DNA of 64,000 bases from Microvirgula aerodenitrificans DSM 15089 (lineage in GTDB: Bacteria > Pseudomonadota > Gammaproteobacteria > Burkholderiales > Aquaspirillaceae): assembly GCF_000620105.1 (NCBI RefSeq), contig NZ_JHVK01000005.1:62001-126000 (forward strand), written 5' to 3'. The position numbers and the translations under genes are program-made. The first letter of the stretch is position 1. The number at the start of each line of letters is the position of its first letter. The notes beneath the pieces were generated by a model. It was not told the DNA's origin, searched no databases, and saw nothing but the letters and a program-made list of their open reading frames with translations. Shown here piece by piece: positions 18,422 through 27,145 of this stretch.

Positions 18422-18844
18422 CTAGCGTCCTGCCATGTCGTGATAAGTGGTGTCCAGCCCGGCCCGCTTGTAGGCCCGGGCCACGTCGCGCGCGCGCGCC
18501 AGCTGCGCGTCGTCCTCGCCGACGATCTCCAGAATGCGCGGGTAGGCGGTGAAATTGGCCGGCTCGCCGAGCGACAGGTTCAGCAGTACGCCGGTGACCG
18601 GCGTCGCCGGCAGCGCGGTGGTCAGCAGCACCGGGGTTTCCGCCGCCAGCGGATCGTCGAGCCGGACGTGGGGGACGAAGCCCTGCGGCGGGAAACTCCA
18701 CAGCCGGGTATCGAACCCGGCCAGCGCCGCCTCGTCGGCCAGCAGCACGGTCAGCCGCTCGCCATGCCGGATCACCGTCGCCGCCAGCCGGCAGGCAAAC
18801 CCTGCCGGGTCGGCGACGTGGTGGTAGAAATCAATCTGCGTCAT
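18422..18844 (-). CDS. holC: DNA polymerase III chi subunit
   Basis: The chi subunit links the clamp loader to single-strand binding protein at the replication fork. A 140-residue protein beginning MTQIDFYHHVADP, with the family pattern of ...FACRLAATVIRHGERLTVL and ending near YKRAGLDTTYHDMAGR. The frame is open 53 codons further upstream, but those lie inside pepA and are not protein-like. The start overlaps the end of pepA by 14 bases, the usual pepA-holC arrangement in proteobacteria, where valS often follows. Here valS is elsewhere in the window. Confidence 0.9.
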   Translation of the reverse strand: MTQIDFYHHVADPAGFACRLAATVIRHGERLTVLLADEAALAGFDTRLWSFPPQGFVPHVRLDDPLAAETPVLLTTALPATPVTGVLLNLSLGEPANFTAYPRILEIVGEDDAQLARARDVARAYKRAGLDTTYHDMAGR

Positions 18845-20408
18845 CGTCACTGACCACTTCGACCGGATCACGGCGCGGGCGACCGCGACGCACGGTCTGG
18901 CCGGTGGCCAGGTCGGCGCGATCGCGCAGGAACTGGGCCAGCAGCGACACCGGACGGCCGGTCGCCCCCTTTTCCTTGCCGCTCTTCCAGGCGGTGCCGG
19001 CAATGTCCAGGTGCGCCCAGTCGTACGGCTTGACGAAGCGGGACAGGAAGCAGGCGGCGGTGACCGACCCGGCCGGCCGGCCGCCGATATTGGCCATGTC
19101 GGCGAACGGGCTCTTCAGCTGCTCCTGGTAGTCCTCCCACAGCGGCATGTGCCAGGCGCGGTCACCGACCTCGTCGCCGGCGGCGATCAGGTCGCGCGCC
19201 AGCGAGTCCTGGTTGGAGAACAACCCGGTAGCGACATGGCCCAGCGCGATGATGCAGGCGCCGGTCAGCGTGGCGACGTCGACGATCACTTCCGGCTCGA
19301 AGCGGGCGGCATAGGTCAGCGCATCGCACAGGATCAGCCGGCCTTCGGCGTCGGTATTGAGAATCTCGATGGTCTGGCCGGACAGGCTGGTGACAATGTC
19401 ACCCGGCTTGCATGCATTGCCGGCCGGCATGTTTTCGCAGGTCGGCACCAGCGCGACGATATTGATCGGCAGCTTCATCCGCGCAGCGGCGACAAAGGCG
19501 CCAATCACGGTACCGGCGCCCATCATGTCGTATTTCATCTCGTCCATGCTCTCGCCCGGCTTCAGCGAGATGCCGCCGGAGTCGAAAGTGACGCCCTTGC
19601 CGACCAGTACCACCGGACGGTCGTGCTCGTCCCCGCCCCGGTGCTGGAGGATGATGAAGCGCGGCGGTTCGGCGCTGCCTCGGGCCACGGCGAGGAAGGC
19701 GCCCATGCCGAGCGCGGCGATGTCGTCCTGTTCCAGCACCTGGCACAACCCGCCGGCGGCCTCGACCGCCACCCGCGCCTGCTCGGCCAGCCAGGTCGGG
19801 GTGCAGACATTGCCCGGGGTATTGCCGAGATCGCGCGCCAGCCTGATGCCGGCGCCGATCGCCTGCCCCTGCACCAGCCCCTTCTCGCCATCGGCGAGGT
19901 CGCTGCGGCGCGGAACCGACAGCACCAGCTTGCGCAGTTCGCGTTCGCGCTGCGGCGTCTCGTCCGGCTTGCGGCTCTTGTACTGCTCAAACTTGTACAG
20001 CACGTCGAGCGTGGCGACGGTCGCCTGCTCGATCATCCATTCGACATCACGCTTTTTCAGCGTCAGTTCGGTCAGATAGCTGACCGCCTCGACCGCCGCG
20101 GTCTGCGCCAGTGCCCGGACCGAGCTGCGCACCGCCTCGCGGTATTCCTTTTCGCGGAAGTCGCGCTCGCGCCCCAGCCCGACCAGCATCACCCGGTCGC
20201 ACAGCGTGTGCGGCACATTGTGCAGCACCAGCGTGGTGCCCAGCTTGCCGTCCATGTCGCCGCGCTTGAGCACGTCGGACAGGAAGCCGTTGGAAATGCG
20301 GTCGAGCAGATCCGCAGCGAAAGTCAGCTTGCGGGACTCGAACACCCCGACCAGCACGCAGGCGACGCGCTGCTTTTCCGGGCTACCGCTTTTTATGCTA
20401 AATTCCAT
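18831..20408 (-). CDS. pepA: Leucyl (cytosol) aminopeptidase
   Basis: A hexameric dimetal M17 peptidase that removes N-terminal residues from peptides. In enterobacteria PepA also binds DNA. The 525-residue protein shows the metal-binding VGKGVTFDSGGISLKP, the active-site NTDAEGRLILCDALTYA and the family end RFVKPYDWAHLDIAGTAWK. About 25 C-terminal residues beyond the usual end (arginine-rich, then acidic SDDDAD) are unusual and overlap the start of holC. It is divergent from lptF across an AT-rich spacer. Confidence 0.97.
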   Translation of the reverse strand: MEFSIKSGSPEKQRVACVLVGVFESRKLTFAADLLDRISNGFLSDVLKRGDMDGKLGTTLVLHNVPHTLCDRVMLVGLGRERDFREKEYREAVRSSVRALAQTAAVEAVSYLTELTLKKRDVEWMIEQATVATLDVLYKFEQYKSRKPDETPQRERELRKLVLSVPRRSDLADGEKGLVQGQAIGAGIRLARDLGNTPGNVCTPTWLAEQARVAVEAAGGLCQVLEQDDIAALGMGAFLAVARGSAEPPRFIILQHRGGDEHDRPVVLVGKGVTFDSGGISLKPGESMDEMKYDMMGAGTVIGAFVAAARMKLPINIVALVPTCENMPAGNACKPGDIVTSLSGQTIEILNTDAEGRLILCDALTYAARFEPEVIVDVATLTGACIIALGHVATGLFSNQDSLARDLIAAGDEVGDRAWHMPLWEDYQEQLKSPFADMANIGGRPAGSVTAACFLSRFVKPYDWAHLDIAGTAWKSGKEKGATGRPVSLLAQFLRDRADLATGQTVRRGRPRRDPVEVVSDDDAD

Positions 20409-20523
20409 CGTCAGTCTCCTGAAGGGCGGCGTACGCCTGGCGGGTCGGAATGGTCGGAAAGACTGACGGCGTCAGCGTTTCGTTCCGGTTGCCGATATCG
20501 GTTAAACCTAGCCGACCAGCGCG

Positions 20524-20547
20524 AAAATTTCAAAAATTGTAAATTTT
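20524..20547. promoter_or_regulatory. AT-rich dyad in the pepA-lptF divergent spacer
   Basis: AAAATTT (20524-20530) and AAATTTT (20541-20547) form an inverted repeat in an AT-rich tract (20521-20590) that contrasts with the GC-rich genes on both sides. The 196-base spacer must hold both promoters. I see no clear -35/-10 pair. Confidence 0.4.
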
Positions 20548-20604
20548 TCGTTTCATTTCGATTATCTCCATCTTTTCCGCAAAAAGTCAAAAAGGCCAGC
20601 AGCC

Positions 20605-21699
20605 ATGATTTTTTACCGCAGCGTGTTACGCGAACTTACCGCTGTGGCCTTCGCCGTGTTTAGTGTCCTGCTCGCCATCATGACGGTGACGCAGGTCGTC
20701 AAGCTGTTCGACAAGGCCGCGGCGGGCGTGCTGCCCACCGACGCGATCGTTGCGATGATCGCCTTCTCCACGCTGAGCTATTTCGGCACCCTGCTGTCGA
20801 TCACCCTGTTCATTTCGGTGCTGGTCGTGCTGACCCGCACCTGGCGCGATCACGAGATGGCGGTCTGGCTGACCTCCGGCCTGTCGCCGAATCGCTGGAT
20901 ACAGCCGATTCTGGCCTTCTCCGTGCCGCTGACCATCCTGATCACCATCGTCAGCCTGTATCTGGGACCATGGGCGGCGCGCAAGGGCAGTGAGTATTCG
21001 GACGTGCTGCGCCAGCGCGAGGAAGTCAGCGCACTGGCCCCGGGCGTATTCAAGGAGTCGCGCAGCGGCGACAAGGTCTACTTCGTCGAGAACTATTCCG
21101 GCGAGGCCGGCGCGGCCTACAACATCTTTGTGCGCAGCGTGACCGACGGCAAGACCAGCATCGTCTTCGCCCGCGAGGGCACCGTGCGCACCGAGCCCAA
21201 CGGCGAGCGCTACCTGCACCTGAAGAGCGGCCGCCGCTATGAGGGCGAGGCCGGTCATGCCGACTGGCGCGTGGTCGAGTTCGACCGCTACCGGGTCAAG
21301 ATCACCCAGAACATCCGCAGCAACGAGGATTCGCGCACCAAGACCGCCGACATGTCCCGACTGGTCGGCAGCGACCGCAGCGAGGACAAGGCCGAGCTGG
21401 CCTGGCGCATCTCGCTGCCGATTGCCTCGCTGATCCTGGCGCTGATCGCCATCCCGCTGTCGTACTACAATCCGCGCAGCGGCCATACCTTCAACCTGCT
21501 GATTGCCCTGTTCGTGTACCAGCTCTACTACAACCTGATCAGCCTGATGCAGAGCTGGATCGCCAAGGGCGTGCTCTCGTCCTACTGGGCACTGGCCCTG
21601 CTGCATCTGCTGATGGCCGGCGTATTCGTGCTGCTGATGCTGTGGCGCCGCAAGCCGCTGAAGCTCTGGCTGCGCAGCCTGGGCGGGAGCCGCGCATGA
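20605..21699 (+). CDS. lptF: LPS export permease LptF
   Basis: Inner-membrane half of the LptB2FG transporter that lifts lipopolysaccharide out of the inner membrane. The 364 residues follow the YjgP/YjgQ layout. Two or three N-terminal TM helices (ELTAVAFAVFSVLLAIMTV, LLSITLFISVLVVLTR, WIQPILAFSVPLTILITIV) are followed by a periplasmic beta-jellyroll (about 110-265) and three C-terminal TM helices. Its TGA overlaps the lptG ATG (ATGA), so the two subunits are translationally coupled. First gene of the lptF-lptG-glnD unit. Confidence 0.96.
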   Translation: MIFYRSVLRELTAVAFAVFSVLLAIMTVTQVVKLFDKAAAGVLPTDAIVAMIAFSTLSYFGTLLSITLFISVLVVLTRTWRDHEMAVWLTSGLSPNRWIQPILAFSVPLTILITIVSLYLGPWAARKGSEYSDVLRQREEVSALAPGVFKESRSGDKVYFVENYSGEAGAAYNIFVRSVTDGKTSIVFAREGTVRTEPNGERYLHLKSGRRYEGEAGHADWRVVEFDRYRVKITQNIRSNEDSRTKTADMSRLVGSDRSEDKAELAWRISLPIASLILALIAIPLSYYNPRSGHTFNLLIALFVYQLYYNLISLMQSWIAKGVLSSYWALALLHLLMAGVFVLLMLWRRKPLKLWLRSLGGSRA

Positions 21700-22769
21700 A
21701 AATCCTGACCCGTTACATTTCCGGCAACGTCATCATGGTGTCGTTCTTCGCCCTGCTGGCGCTGCTGTCGCTGTTTGCCTTCTTCGACGTGCTGGGCGAA
21801 GTGTCCGAGGTCGGCCATAACGGCTACACCTTCCGCGCCGCACTGATGGTGGTGGCATTTAAGGTCCCGCGCCATGCCTTCGAGCTGATGCCGCTGGCGG
21901 TGCTGATCGGCACCATGGTCGCCATGAGTCTGCTGTCCGGCACCTCCGAATACGCCGTCATGCGCGCATCCGGCCTGTCGCTCGGCCAACTGGCCCGCAC
22001 CCTGGCCTGTATCGGTCTGGTGTTCGCTGCCGTGACCATGCTGCTCGGCGAGTATATCGCCCCGCTGGCCGAGCAGGCCGGCGAACGCACGCGGCTGCAG
22101 GCCACCAATTCGGCGGTGGCGCAGGACTTCCACTCCGGTTTGTGGATCAAGGATGACAACCACTTCATCAACGTCGGCGAGATGCTGCCGGACAACACGC
22201 TGCTCGGCATCCGCATCTACACCTACGACAAGGACCTGCGGCTGACCGACGAGCGCTATGCGCGCCGCGGGCTGTACCAGGTCAACGGGTCCTGGCAGCT
22301 CGAGGACGTGCAGCGCACGCGGATCTTCAGCAACCACACCGAAGTCGAACACCTGAAGACCCAGCGCTGGGAGTCCATCCTTCAGCCGGAAATCCTGTCC
22401 ACCCTGCTGGTGGTGCCGGAACGGATGTCGGCCGCGGCGCTGTCGCGCTACATCGAGCACCTGAAGACCAACAAGCAGAGCACCACGCGCTATGAAATCG
22501 CACTGTGGAGCAAGCTGTTCTATCCGCTCGCCTGTCTGACCATGGCCCTGGTGGCCCTGGCCTTCACCCCGGTCAGCCAGCGCCATGCCAGCCTCGGCAT
22601 GCGCATTTTCACCGGCATCCTGATCGGGCTGGCGTTCTACTTCTTCAACCGCCTGTGCGGCCACCTCGGGCTGCTGTACGGCTGGTCGCCGCCGCTGGTC
22701 ACGCTGGCGCCGACCCTGATCTTCCTGCTCGGTGGCGGCTGGTTCCTGATCCGCCAGGAGAAACGCTGA
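21696..22769 (+). CDS. lptG: LPS export permease LptG
   Basis: Partner of LptF in the LPS exporter. The 357 residues begin MKILTRYISGNVIM and have the family arrangement: N-terminal TM helices (ALLALLSLFAFFDVLG, FELMPLAVLIGTMVAMS), a periplasmic domain, and a final helix cluster ending near LAPTLIFLLGGGWFLIRQ. The ATG overlaps the lptF stop by four bases. A longer frame upstream would lie inside lptF. The glnD start follows one base after its stop. Confidence 0.96.
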   Translation: MKILTRYISGNVIMVSFFALLALLSLFAFFDVLGEVSEVGHNGYTFRAALMVVAFKVPRHAFELMPLAVLIGTMVAMSLLSGTSEYAVMRASGLSLGQLARTLACIGLVFAAVTMLLGEYIAPLAEQAGERTRLQATNSAVAQDFHSGLWIKDDNHFINVGEMLPDNTLLGIRIYTYDKDLRLTDERYARRGLYQVNGSWQLEDVQRTRIFSNHTEVEHLKTQRWESILQPEILSTLLVVPERMSAAALSRYIEHLKTNKQSTTRYEIALWSKLFYPLACLTMALVALAFTPVSQRHASLGMRIFTGILIGLAFYFFNRLCGHLGLLYGWSPPLVTLAPTLIFLLGGGWFLIRQEKR

Positions 22770-22770
22770 C

Positions 22771-25341
22771 ATGAATGCGCCCGCCCTGCCGTTTCCGGAA
22801 CTTCGTGATGAACTGATCGCGCACCGCGCGGCACTGTGGGCCCATTACCGCGACGCGCGGCAACCGTTCCCTGCCCTCGCCGCCCATGCCGGGCTGATCG
22901 ACGGCATCATTGCCCGGGTCTGGCAGGCGCAGGGGCTGGAAGCCGAAGTGGCGGTCATCGCCGTCGGCGGCTACGGTCGCGGCGAGCTGTATCCGCACTC
23001 GGACATCGACCTGCTGATCCTGCTGCCGGACGAGCCGGTCGCCGCACTCGAATCCAGGCTGGAAGACACCATCAGCGCGTTCTGGGACCTGGGGCTGGAG
23101 GTCGGCCACAGCGTGCGCACCATCGACCAGTGCCTGGAGGAGGCCGATCGCGACGTCACCGTCGAGACCACGCTGCTCGAACAGCGGCTGATTGCCGGCC
23201 CGGATGCGCTGCACGCCCGACTGCTGGCCGCGCTGGAGCGGCGGCTGGACCCGGTGGCATTCTTCGAGGCCAAGCTGCTGGAGCAGCAGCAGCGGCACAA
23301 CAAGTCGTTCGGCGTCGCCAACAACCTCGAGCCCAACGTCAAGGAAAGCCCCGGCGGTCTGCGCGACATCCAGACCATCCTGTGGATCGGCCATGCGCTC
23401 GGTCTTGGCGACAACTGGAATGCGCTGGCCAAGCGCGCCATCCTGACCCGGGCCGAAAGCCGGCTGATCCGCCATGCCGAGCGGCAGCTGGCACGCATCC
23501 GCCTCGACCTGCACCTGATCGCCAACCGGCGTGAAGACCGGCTGGTCTTCGACCTGCAGCAGCAGGCTGCCGCAGAATGGGGGCTGGTCGACACGCCGGC
23601 GCAGCGCGCCAGCGAGCAGCTGATGCAGATTTACTATCGGGCTGCGCGCACCATCATCCAGCTCAACGGCATCCTGCTGCCGAACTTCCGCACCCGGCTG
23701 TATTCGCAGACGCCGTATCTGAGCCGCCCGGTCAACGAGCGCTTCAAGGCCGTCAACGACATGCTGGCGCTGCGCGACTTCGACGAATTCGAGCACAACC
23801 CGTCCGCCATCTTCGAAGCTTTCATCCTGCTGGCACGCAATCCGGAACTGACCGGTCTGGCGCCGCGCACGCTGCGCGCGCTGTGGCATGCGCGCGGCAG
23901 GATCAACGACCGCTTCCGCCGCGACCCGGCCAATCACGCCCTGTTCATGACCTTGCTGCGCGAACCGAGCGGCGTGACCCGCGCCCTGCGGCGCATGCAC
24001 CTGTATGGCGTGCTCGGCCGCTATATTCCGGCCTTCGGCCGCATCACCGGCCAGATGCAGCACGACCTGTTCCACGTCTATACCGTCGACGAACACATCC
24101 TGATGGTGGTGCGCAACCTGCGCCGCTTCGCCGTGCCGGCCTTCAACCACGAATATCCGCTGCAGAGCCAGATCATCGGCAAGTTCGACCAGCCTGACCT
24201 GCTGTACCTGGCCGGCCTGTTTCATGACATTGCCAAGGGACGCGGCGGCGACCACTCACAGCTCGGCACCGCCGACGCACGCGAGTTCTGTATCGAGCAC
24301 GGGCTCGACGACGAGCAGACCGCGCTGGTGGTCTGGCTGGTGCGCGAGCACCTGACCATGTCCGCCGTCGCCCAGAAGGAAGACATCTACGACCCGGACA
24401 CCGTGGTGCGCTTTGCCGCCTTCGTCGGCACGCCGCGCCGGCTGGCCGCGCTTTACCTGCTGACCGTCGCCGATATCCGCGGCACCAGCCCGAAGGTCTG
24501 GAACGCGTGGAAGGCCAAGCTGCTGGAGGACCTGTACCACGCCACGCTGCGCATCCTGCGCAGTGCCGACGATTTTGACGTCCGCACCCTGCTCGGCGAG
24601 CGCATGGACGAGGCACGCGCCCTGCTGCGGCTGGCCGCCGTACCGGAAGGCGTGGAAGAAAAACTCTGGCGCCATCTTGACGATGTGTACTTCATGCGCC
24701 ACGAGCCGCGCGACATCGCCTGGCACGCACGGGTGCTGAACCGGATCACCGACACGCGCGAACCGGTCGTGCGGGCCCGGCTGTCGACCAGCCGCGAAGG
24801 CATCAAGGTGCTGGTCTACCTGCCCGACCAGCCGGACCTGTTTGCGCGCATCTGCAGTTTCTTCGGCAATACGACCTACAGCATCGCTGACGCCAAGGTC
24901 TACACCACGACCAATGGCTACGCGCTGGACACCTTCCATGTGTTCGTGCCCGAGCACTGCGACGAAGCCTACCGCGACATGATCAACTTCATCGAGTTCG
25001 AGCTGGCGGCCACGCTGGCGCGGCAGGATGCGATCTGTCCGCCGCGCACCGGCCGCATCGACCGCCATCTGAAATTCTTCCCGATCACGCCGCAGGTCAG
25101 CATCCGCTCCGACGACCGCAACGACTTCCATGTGCTGTCCATCGTTGCCGGCGACCGGCGCGGTCTGCTGGCAAACATCGCCTGCGTGCTGGCCCACTAC
25201 CAGATTGCAGTCCACTCGGCCAAGATCATGACGCTGGGCAGCCGGGTCGAGGACTCGTTCCTGCTGACCGGCGCCGCGCTGAAGGACCCGCGCACCTCGC
25301 TGGCCATCGAGGGCGAACTGCTCGACATCCTGCAGGTGTGA
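22771..25341 (+). CDS. glnD: [Protein-PII] uridylyltransferase / uridylyl-removing enzyme
   Basis: Senses glutamine and adds or removes UMP on PII proteins, setting nitrogen control. The 856 residues have the full domain order. The nucleotidyltransferase domain has GGYGRGELYPHSDIDLL near residues 67-84. The GlnD helical domain follows, then an HD hydrolase domain (AGLFHDIAKGRGGDHS near residue 483) and two ACT domains (from about residue 680 and 785) that bind glutamine. Placement directly after lptG with no promoter gap suggests co-transcription with LPS export genes, an unusual functional mix. Confidence 0.97.
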   Translation: MNAPALPFPELRDELIAHRAALWAHYRDARQPFPALAAHAGLIDGIIARVWQAQGLEAEVAVIAVGGYGRGELYPHSDIDLLILLPDEPVAALESRLEDTISAFWDLGLEVGHSVRTIDQCLEEADRDVTVETTLLEQRLIAGPDALHARLLAALERRLDPVAFFEAKLLEQQQRHNKSFGVANNLEPNVKESPGGLRDIQTILWIGHALGLGDNWNALAKRAILTRAESRLIRHAERQLARIRLDLHLIANRREDRLVFDLQQQAAAEWGLVDTPAQRASEQLMQIYYRAARTIIQLNGILLPNFRTRLYSQTPYLSRPVNERFKAVNDMLALRDFDEFEHNPSAIFEAFILLARNPELTGLAPRTLRALWHARGRINDRFRRDPANHALFMTLLREPSGVTRALRRMHLYGVLGRYIPAFGRITGQMQHDLFHVYTVDEHILMVVRNLRRFAVPAFNHEYPLQSQIIGKFDQPDLLYLAGLFHDIAKGRGGDHSQLGTADAREFCIEHGLDDEQTALVVWLVREHLTMSAVAQKEDIYDPDTVVRFAAFVGTPRRLAALYLLTVADIRGTSPKVWNAWKAKLLEDLYHATLRILRSADDFDVRTLLGERMDEARALLRLAAVPEGVEEKLWRHLDDVYFMRHEPRDIAWHARVLNRITDTREPVVRARLSTSREGIKVLVYLPDQPDLFARICSFFGNTTYSIADAKVYTTTNGYALDTFHVFVPEHCDEAYRDMINFIEFELAATLARQDAICPPRTGRIDRHLKFFPITPQVSIRSDDRNDFHVLSIVAGDRRGLLANIACVLAHYQIAVHSAKIMTLGSRVEDSFLLTGAALKDPRTSLAIEGELLDILQV

Positions 25342-25356
25342 CGTCCGGCCGGCGCG

Positions 25357-26208
25357 TCAGTCGGCACGCCGCAGCGTGACCCAGGTCGTCACCGCCAGAA
25401 TCACGGCACCGCCGGCCAGCATGCGCAGGCCGGGGATCTCACTGAACAGCAGCCAGGCCAGCGCAATGCCGTAGACCGGTTCCAGCGCGGCTATGACGGC
25501 AGCGGTACGCGCCGGCACCGTCTGCAGGCTGGCAATGAACAGGCAGTGCGCCAGCGCCGTGAACACCACCCCGAGCACGGCCACGATCAGCCACTGATCC
25601 GGCGGTGCAGCCAGCAGCACCGGCAGGCCCAGCGGCGCCAGCATCAATGCGGCCACCCCGTTCTGCCACAGCGCCACCCGTACTGCACCCAGTTGCGACA
25701 GCCGGCGGTTGGCGATGGCCAGCAGCGCGAACAGCGCGCCGGACAGGATCGCCCAGGCCAGGCCCTGGGTCGCCTGGTCGCGCCAGTCGAACGATGGCGT
25801 GACCAGCACCAGGCCCAGCGTGATCAGGGCCACCATCCAGCGCTCGGCTGGCGGCAGCGGTCGCCGGTCCAGCCAGGACTCCAGCCCGGCGACAAACAGC
25901 GGGAAGGACGCGAAGCCGAGCAGGCCGATGGCGACGCTGGACACGGCAATCGCATGGAAGAAGGTCCACCAGTGCACGGCCAGCAGCACACCGCACAGCG
26001 CCAGCCCGCCGGCACTGCGGGCATCGACGCGCAGGCTGCGCCGGGTCAGCACGGCGAACAGCAGCAGGGCCACCGCGGCGAATGACGTCCGGCCGAACAC
26101 GGTCAGCGTCGCGCCGCCGACGATCAGCTTGCCGAACAGACCGGACGCGCCGAACAGCAGCACGGAAAAGTGAAGGAACAGGAAGTGTCGCTGGCTGAAT
26201 TGCGGCAT
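25357..26208 (-). CDS. EamA-family (DMT) permease
   Basis: Inner-membrane transporter of the drug/metabolite superfamily with ten predicted helices in two EamA repeats (FLFLHFSVLLFGASGLFGKL at the start, VAALEPVYGIALAWLLFSEIPG in the second repeat). The 283-residue length is typical. The EPV(Y/F) motif before the last hairpin is characteristic of the family. Substrate unknown. It converges on glnD and lies just downstream of def on the same strand. Confidence 0.88.
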   Translation of the reverse strand: MPQFSQRHFLFLHFSVLLFGASGLFGKLIVGGATLTVFGRTSFAAVALLLFAVLTRRSLRVDARSAGGLALCGVLLAVHWWTFFHAIAVSSVAIGLLGFASFPLFVAGLESWLDRRPLPPAERWMVALITLGLVLVTPSFDWRDQATQGLAWAILSGALFALLAIANRRLSQLGAVRVALWQNGVAALMLAPLGLPVLLAAPPDQWLIVAVLGVVFTALAHCLFIASLQTVPARTAAVIAALEPVYGIALAWLLFSEIPGLRMLAGGAVILAVTTWVTLRRAD

Positions 26209-26259
26209 GGAGGCACCCGGGGAAAACGCGACCTTACCATGCCATCCGGCTGCGCTGCC

Positions 26260-26805
26260 TCAGTCGATATCGGTTTCTGCGTCGGCAATCTGCGGGAACA
26301 GCGTATCGACAAAACCGAACTGCGCCATGTCCTTCATCCGCATCGGATACAGGAAGCCCCACAGATGATCGCACTCGTGCTGGACCAGACGGGCATGAAA
26401 ACCGTCGACGGTCCGGTCGATGCTGTCGCCATGCTGGTCGAAGCCCTGGTAGCGCACCTGTGCATAGCGCGGCACCAACCCGCGCAGTCCGGGCACCGAC
26501 AGGCACCCTTCCCAGCCGTCTTCCATCGTCGCACCCATCGGCGTGACGGTCGGATTGATCAGCACCGTCGGCGGCACGATCTCGGCCTCCGGATAGCGCG
26601 GATTGAGCATGCCGGTGCCAAACACCACGACCTGCAGCGGCACGCCGATCTGCGGTGCCGCGAGGCCGGCGCCCGAGCGACTGTGCATGGTCTCCCACAA
26701 ATCGGCGACCAGCAGTTCGAGCTCCGGCGTATTGAATGCCGTGACCGGTTCCGCCCTCGCCAGCAGGCCGGGTTCCCCCATCTTGAGTATCGAGTGCAAG
26801 GCCAT
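26260..26805 (-). CDS. def: Peptide deformylase
   Basis: Metal-dependent removal of the formyl group from new polypeptides. The 181 residues carry all three family motifs: GAGLAAPQIGV (motif I), EGCLSVPGL with the metal-binding Cys (motif II), and QHECDHLWG with the HExxH metal site (motif III). The Cys replacing the usual Ile or Leu within HExxH is a variation. I start at the ATG preceded by GAGGAGG at good spacing. The longer open frame begins 34 codons upstream without a ribosome site. It lacks the common neighbours fmt and dprA and may be a second deformylase of the genome. Confidence 0.94.
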   Translation of the reverse strand: MALHSILKMGEPGLLARAEPVTAFNTPELELLVADLWETMHSRSGAGLAAPQIGVPLQVVVFGTGMLNPRYPEAEIVPPTVLINPTVTPMGATMEDGWEGCLSVPGLRGLVPRYAQVRYQGFDQHGDSIDRTVDGFHARLVQHECDHLWGFLYPMRMKDMAQFGFVDTLFPQIADAETDID

Positions 26806-27145
26806 TTTTCCTCCTCGTGGCAACAATGCATGACGCCTGAATAGTACGCCGTTGCCGGCGCGGACCACAAACTTTGACATGGAGCCAGTGACGGGCCAAT
26901 TCAACACAAACCGCCATTATTGATTTGTATGACATCCCGGCGACGGTGCAAATCGGGAAATTTCCGTGCATTCATCCTGCAACCGGCACCCTGACGCCGG
27001 TTTTCCGCTTTCGCCATCCATCCTGTCCAGTTGCCCTACAAGCGGCAAGCGGGTACCGTTTACCTACCTAGCAGTTGCTTGAATTTTGTCCGCGCCGACG
27101 CGCGGCCACGACGGGTCGCCAGAACACCGCATGGAGGAGAAATCT
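26806..27145. other. Divergent spacer between def and prpE
   Basis: About 340 bases with no convincing gene. TTGACA occurs on the plus strand at 26874-26879 with only a weak CAATTC 17 bases later. An AT-rich stretch lies around 26915-26935. A strong ribosome site GGAGGAG (27131-27137) precedes prpE. No terminator, riboswitch or repeat recognised. Confidence 0.5.

Noticed and set aside
26806-27145. A strong promoter at the TTGACA of 26874
   Set aside because: The -10 position 17 bases later reads CAATTC, so the match to a sigma-70 promoter is too weak to annotate.
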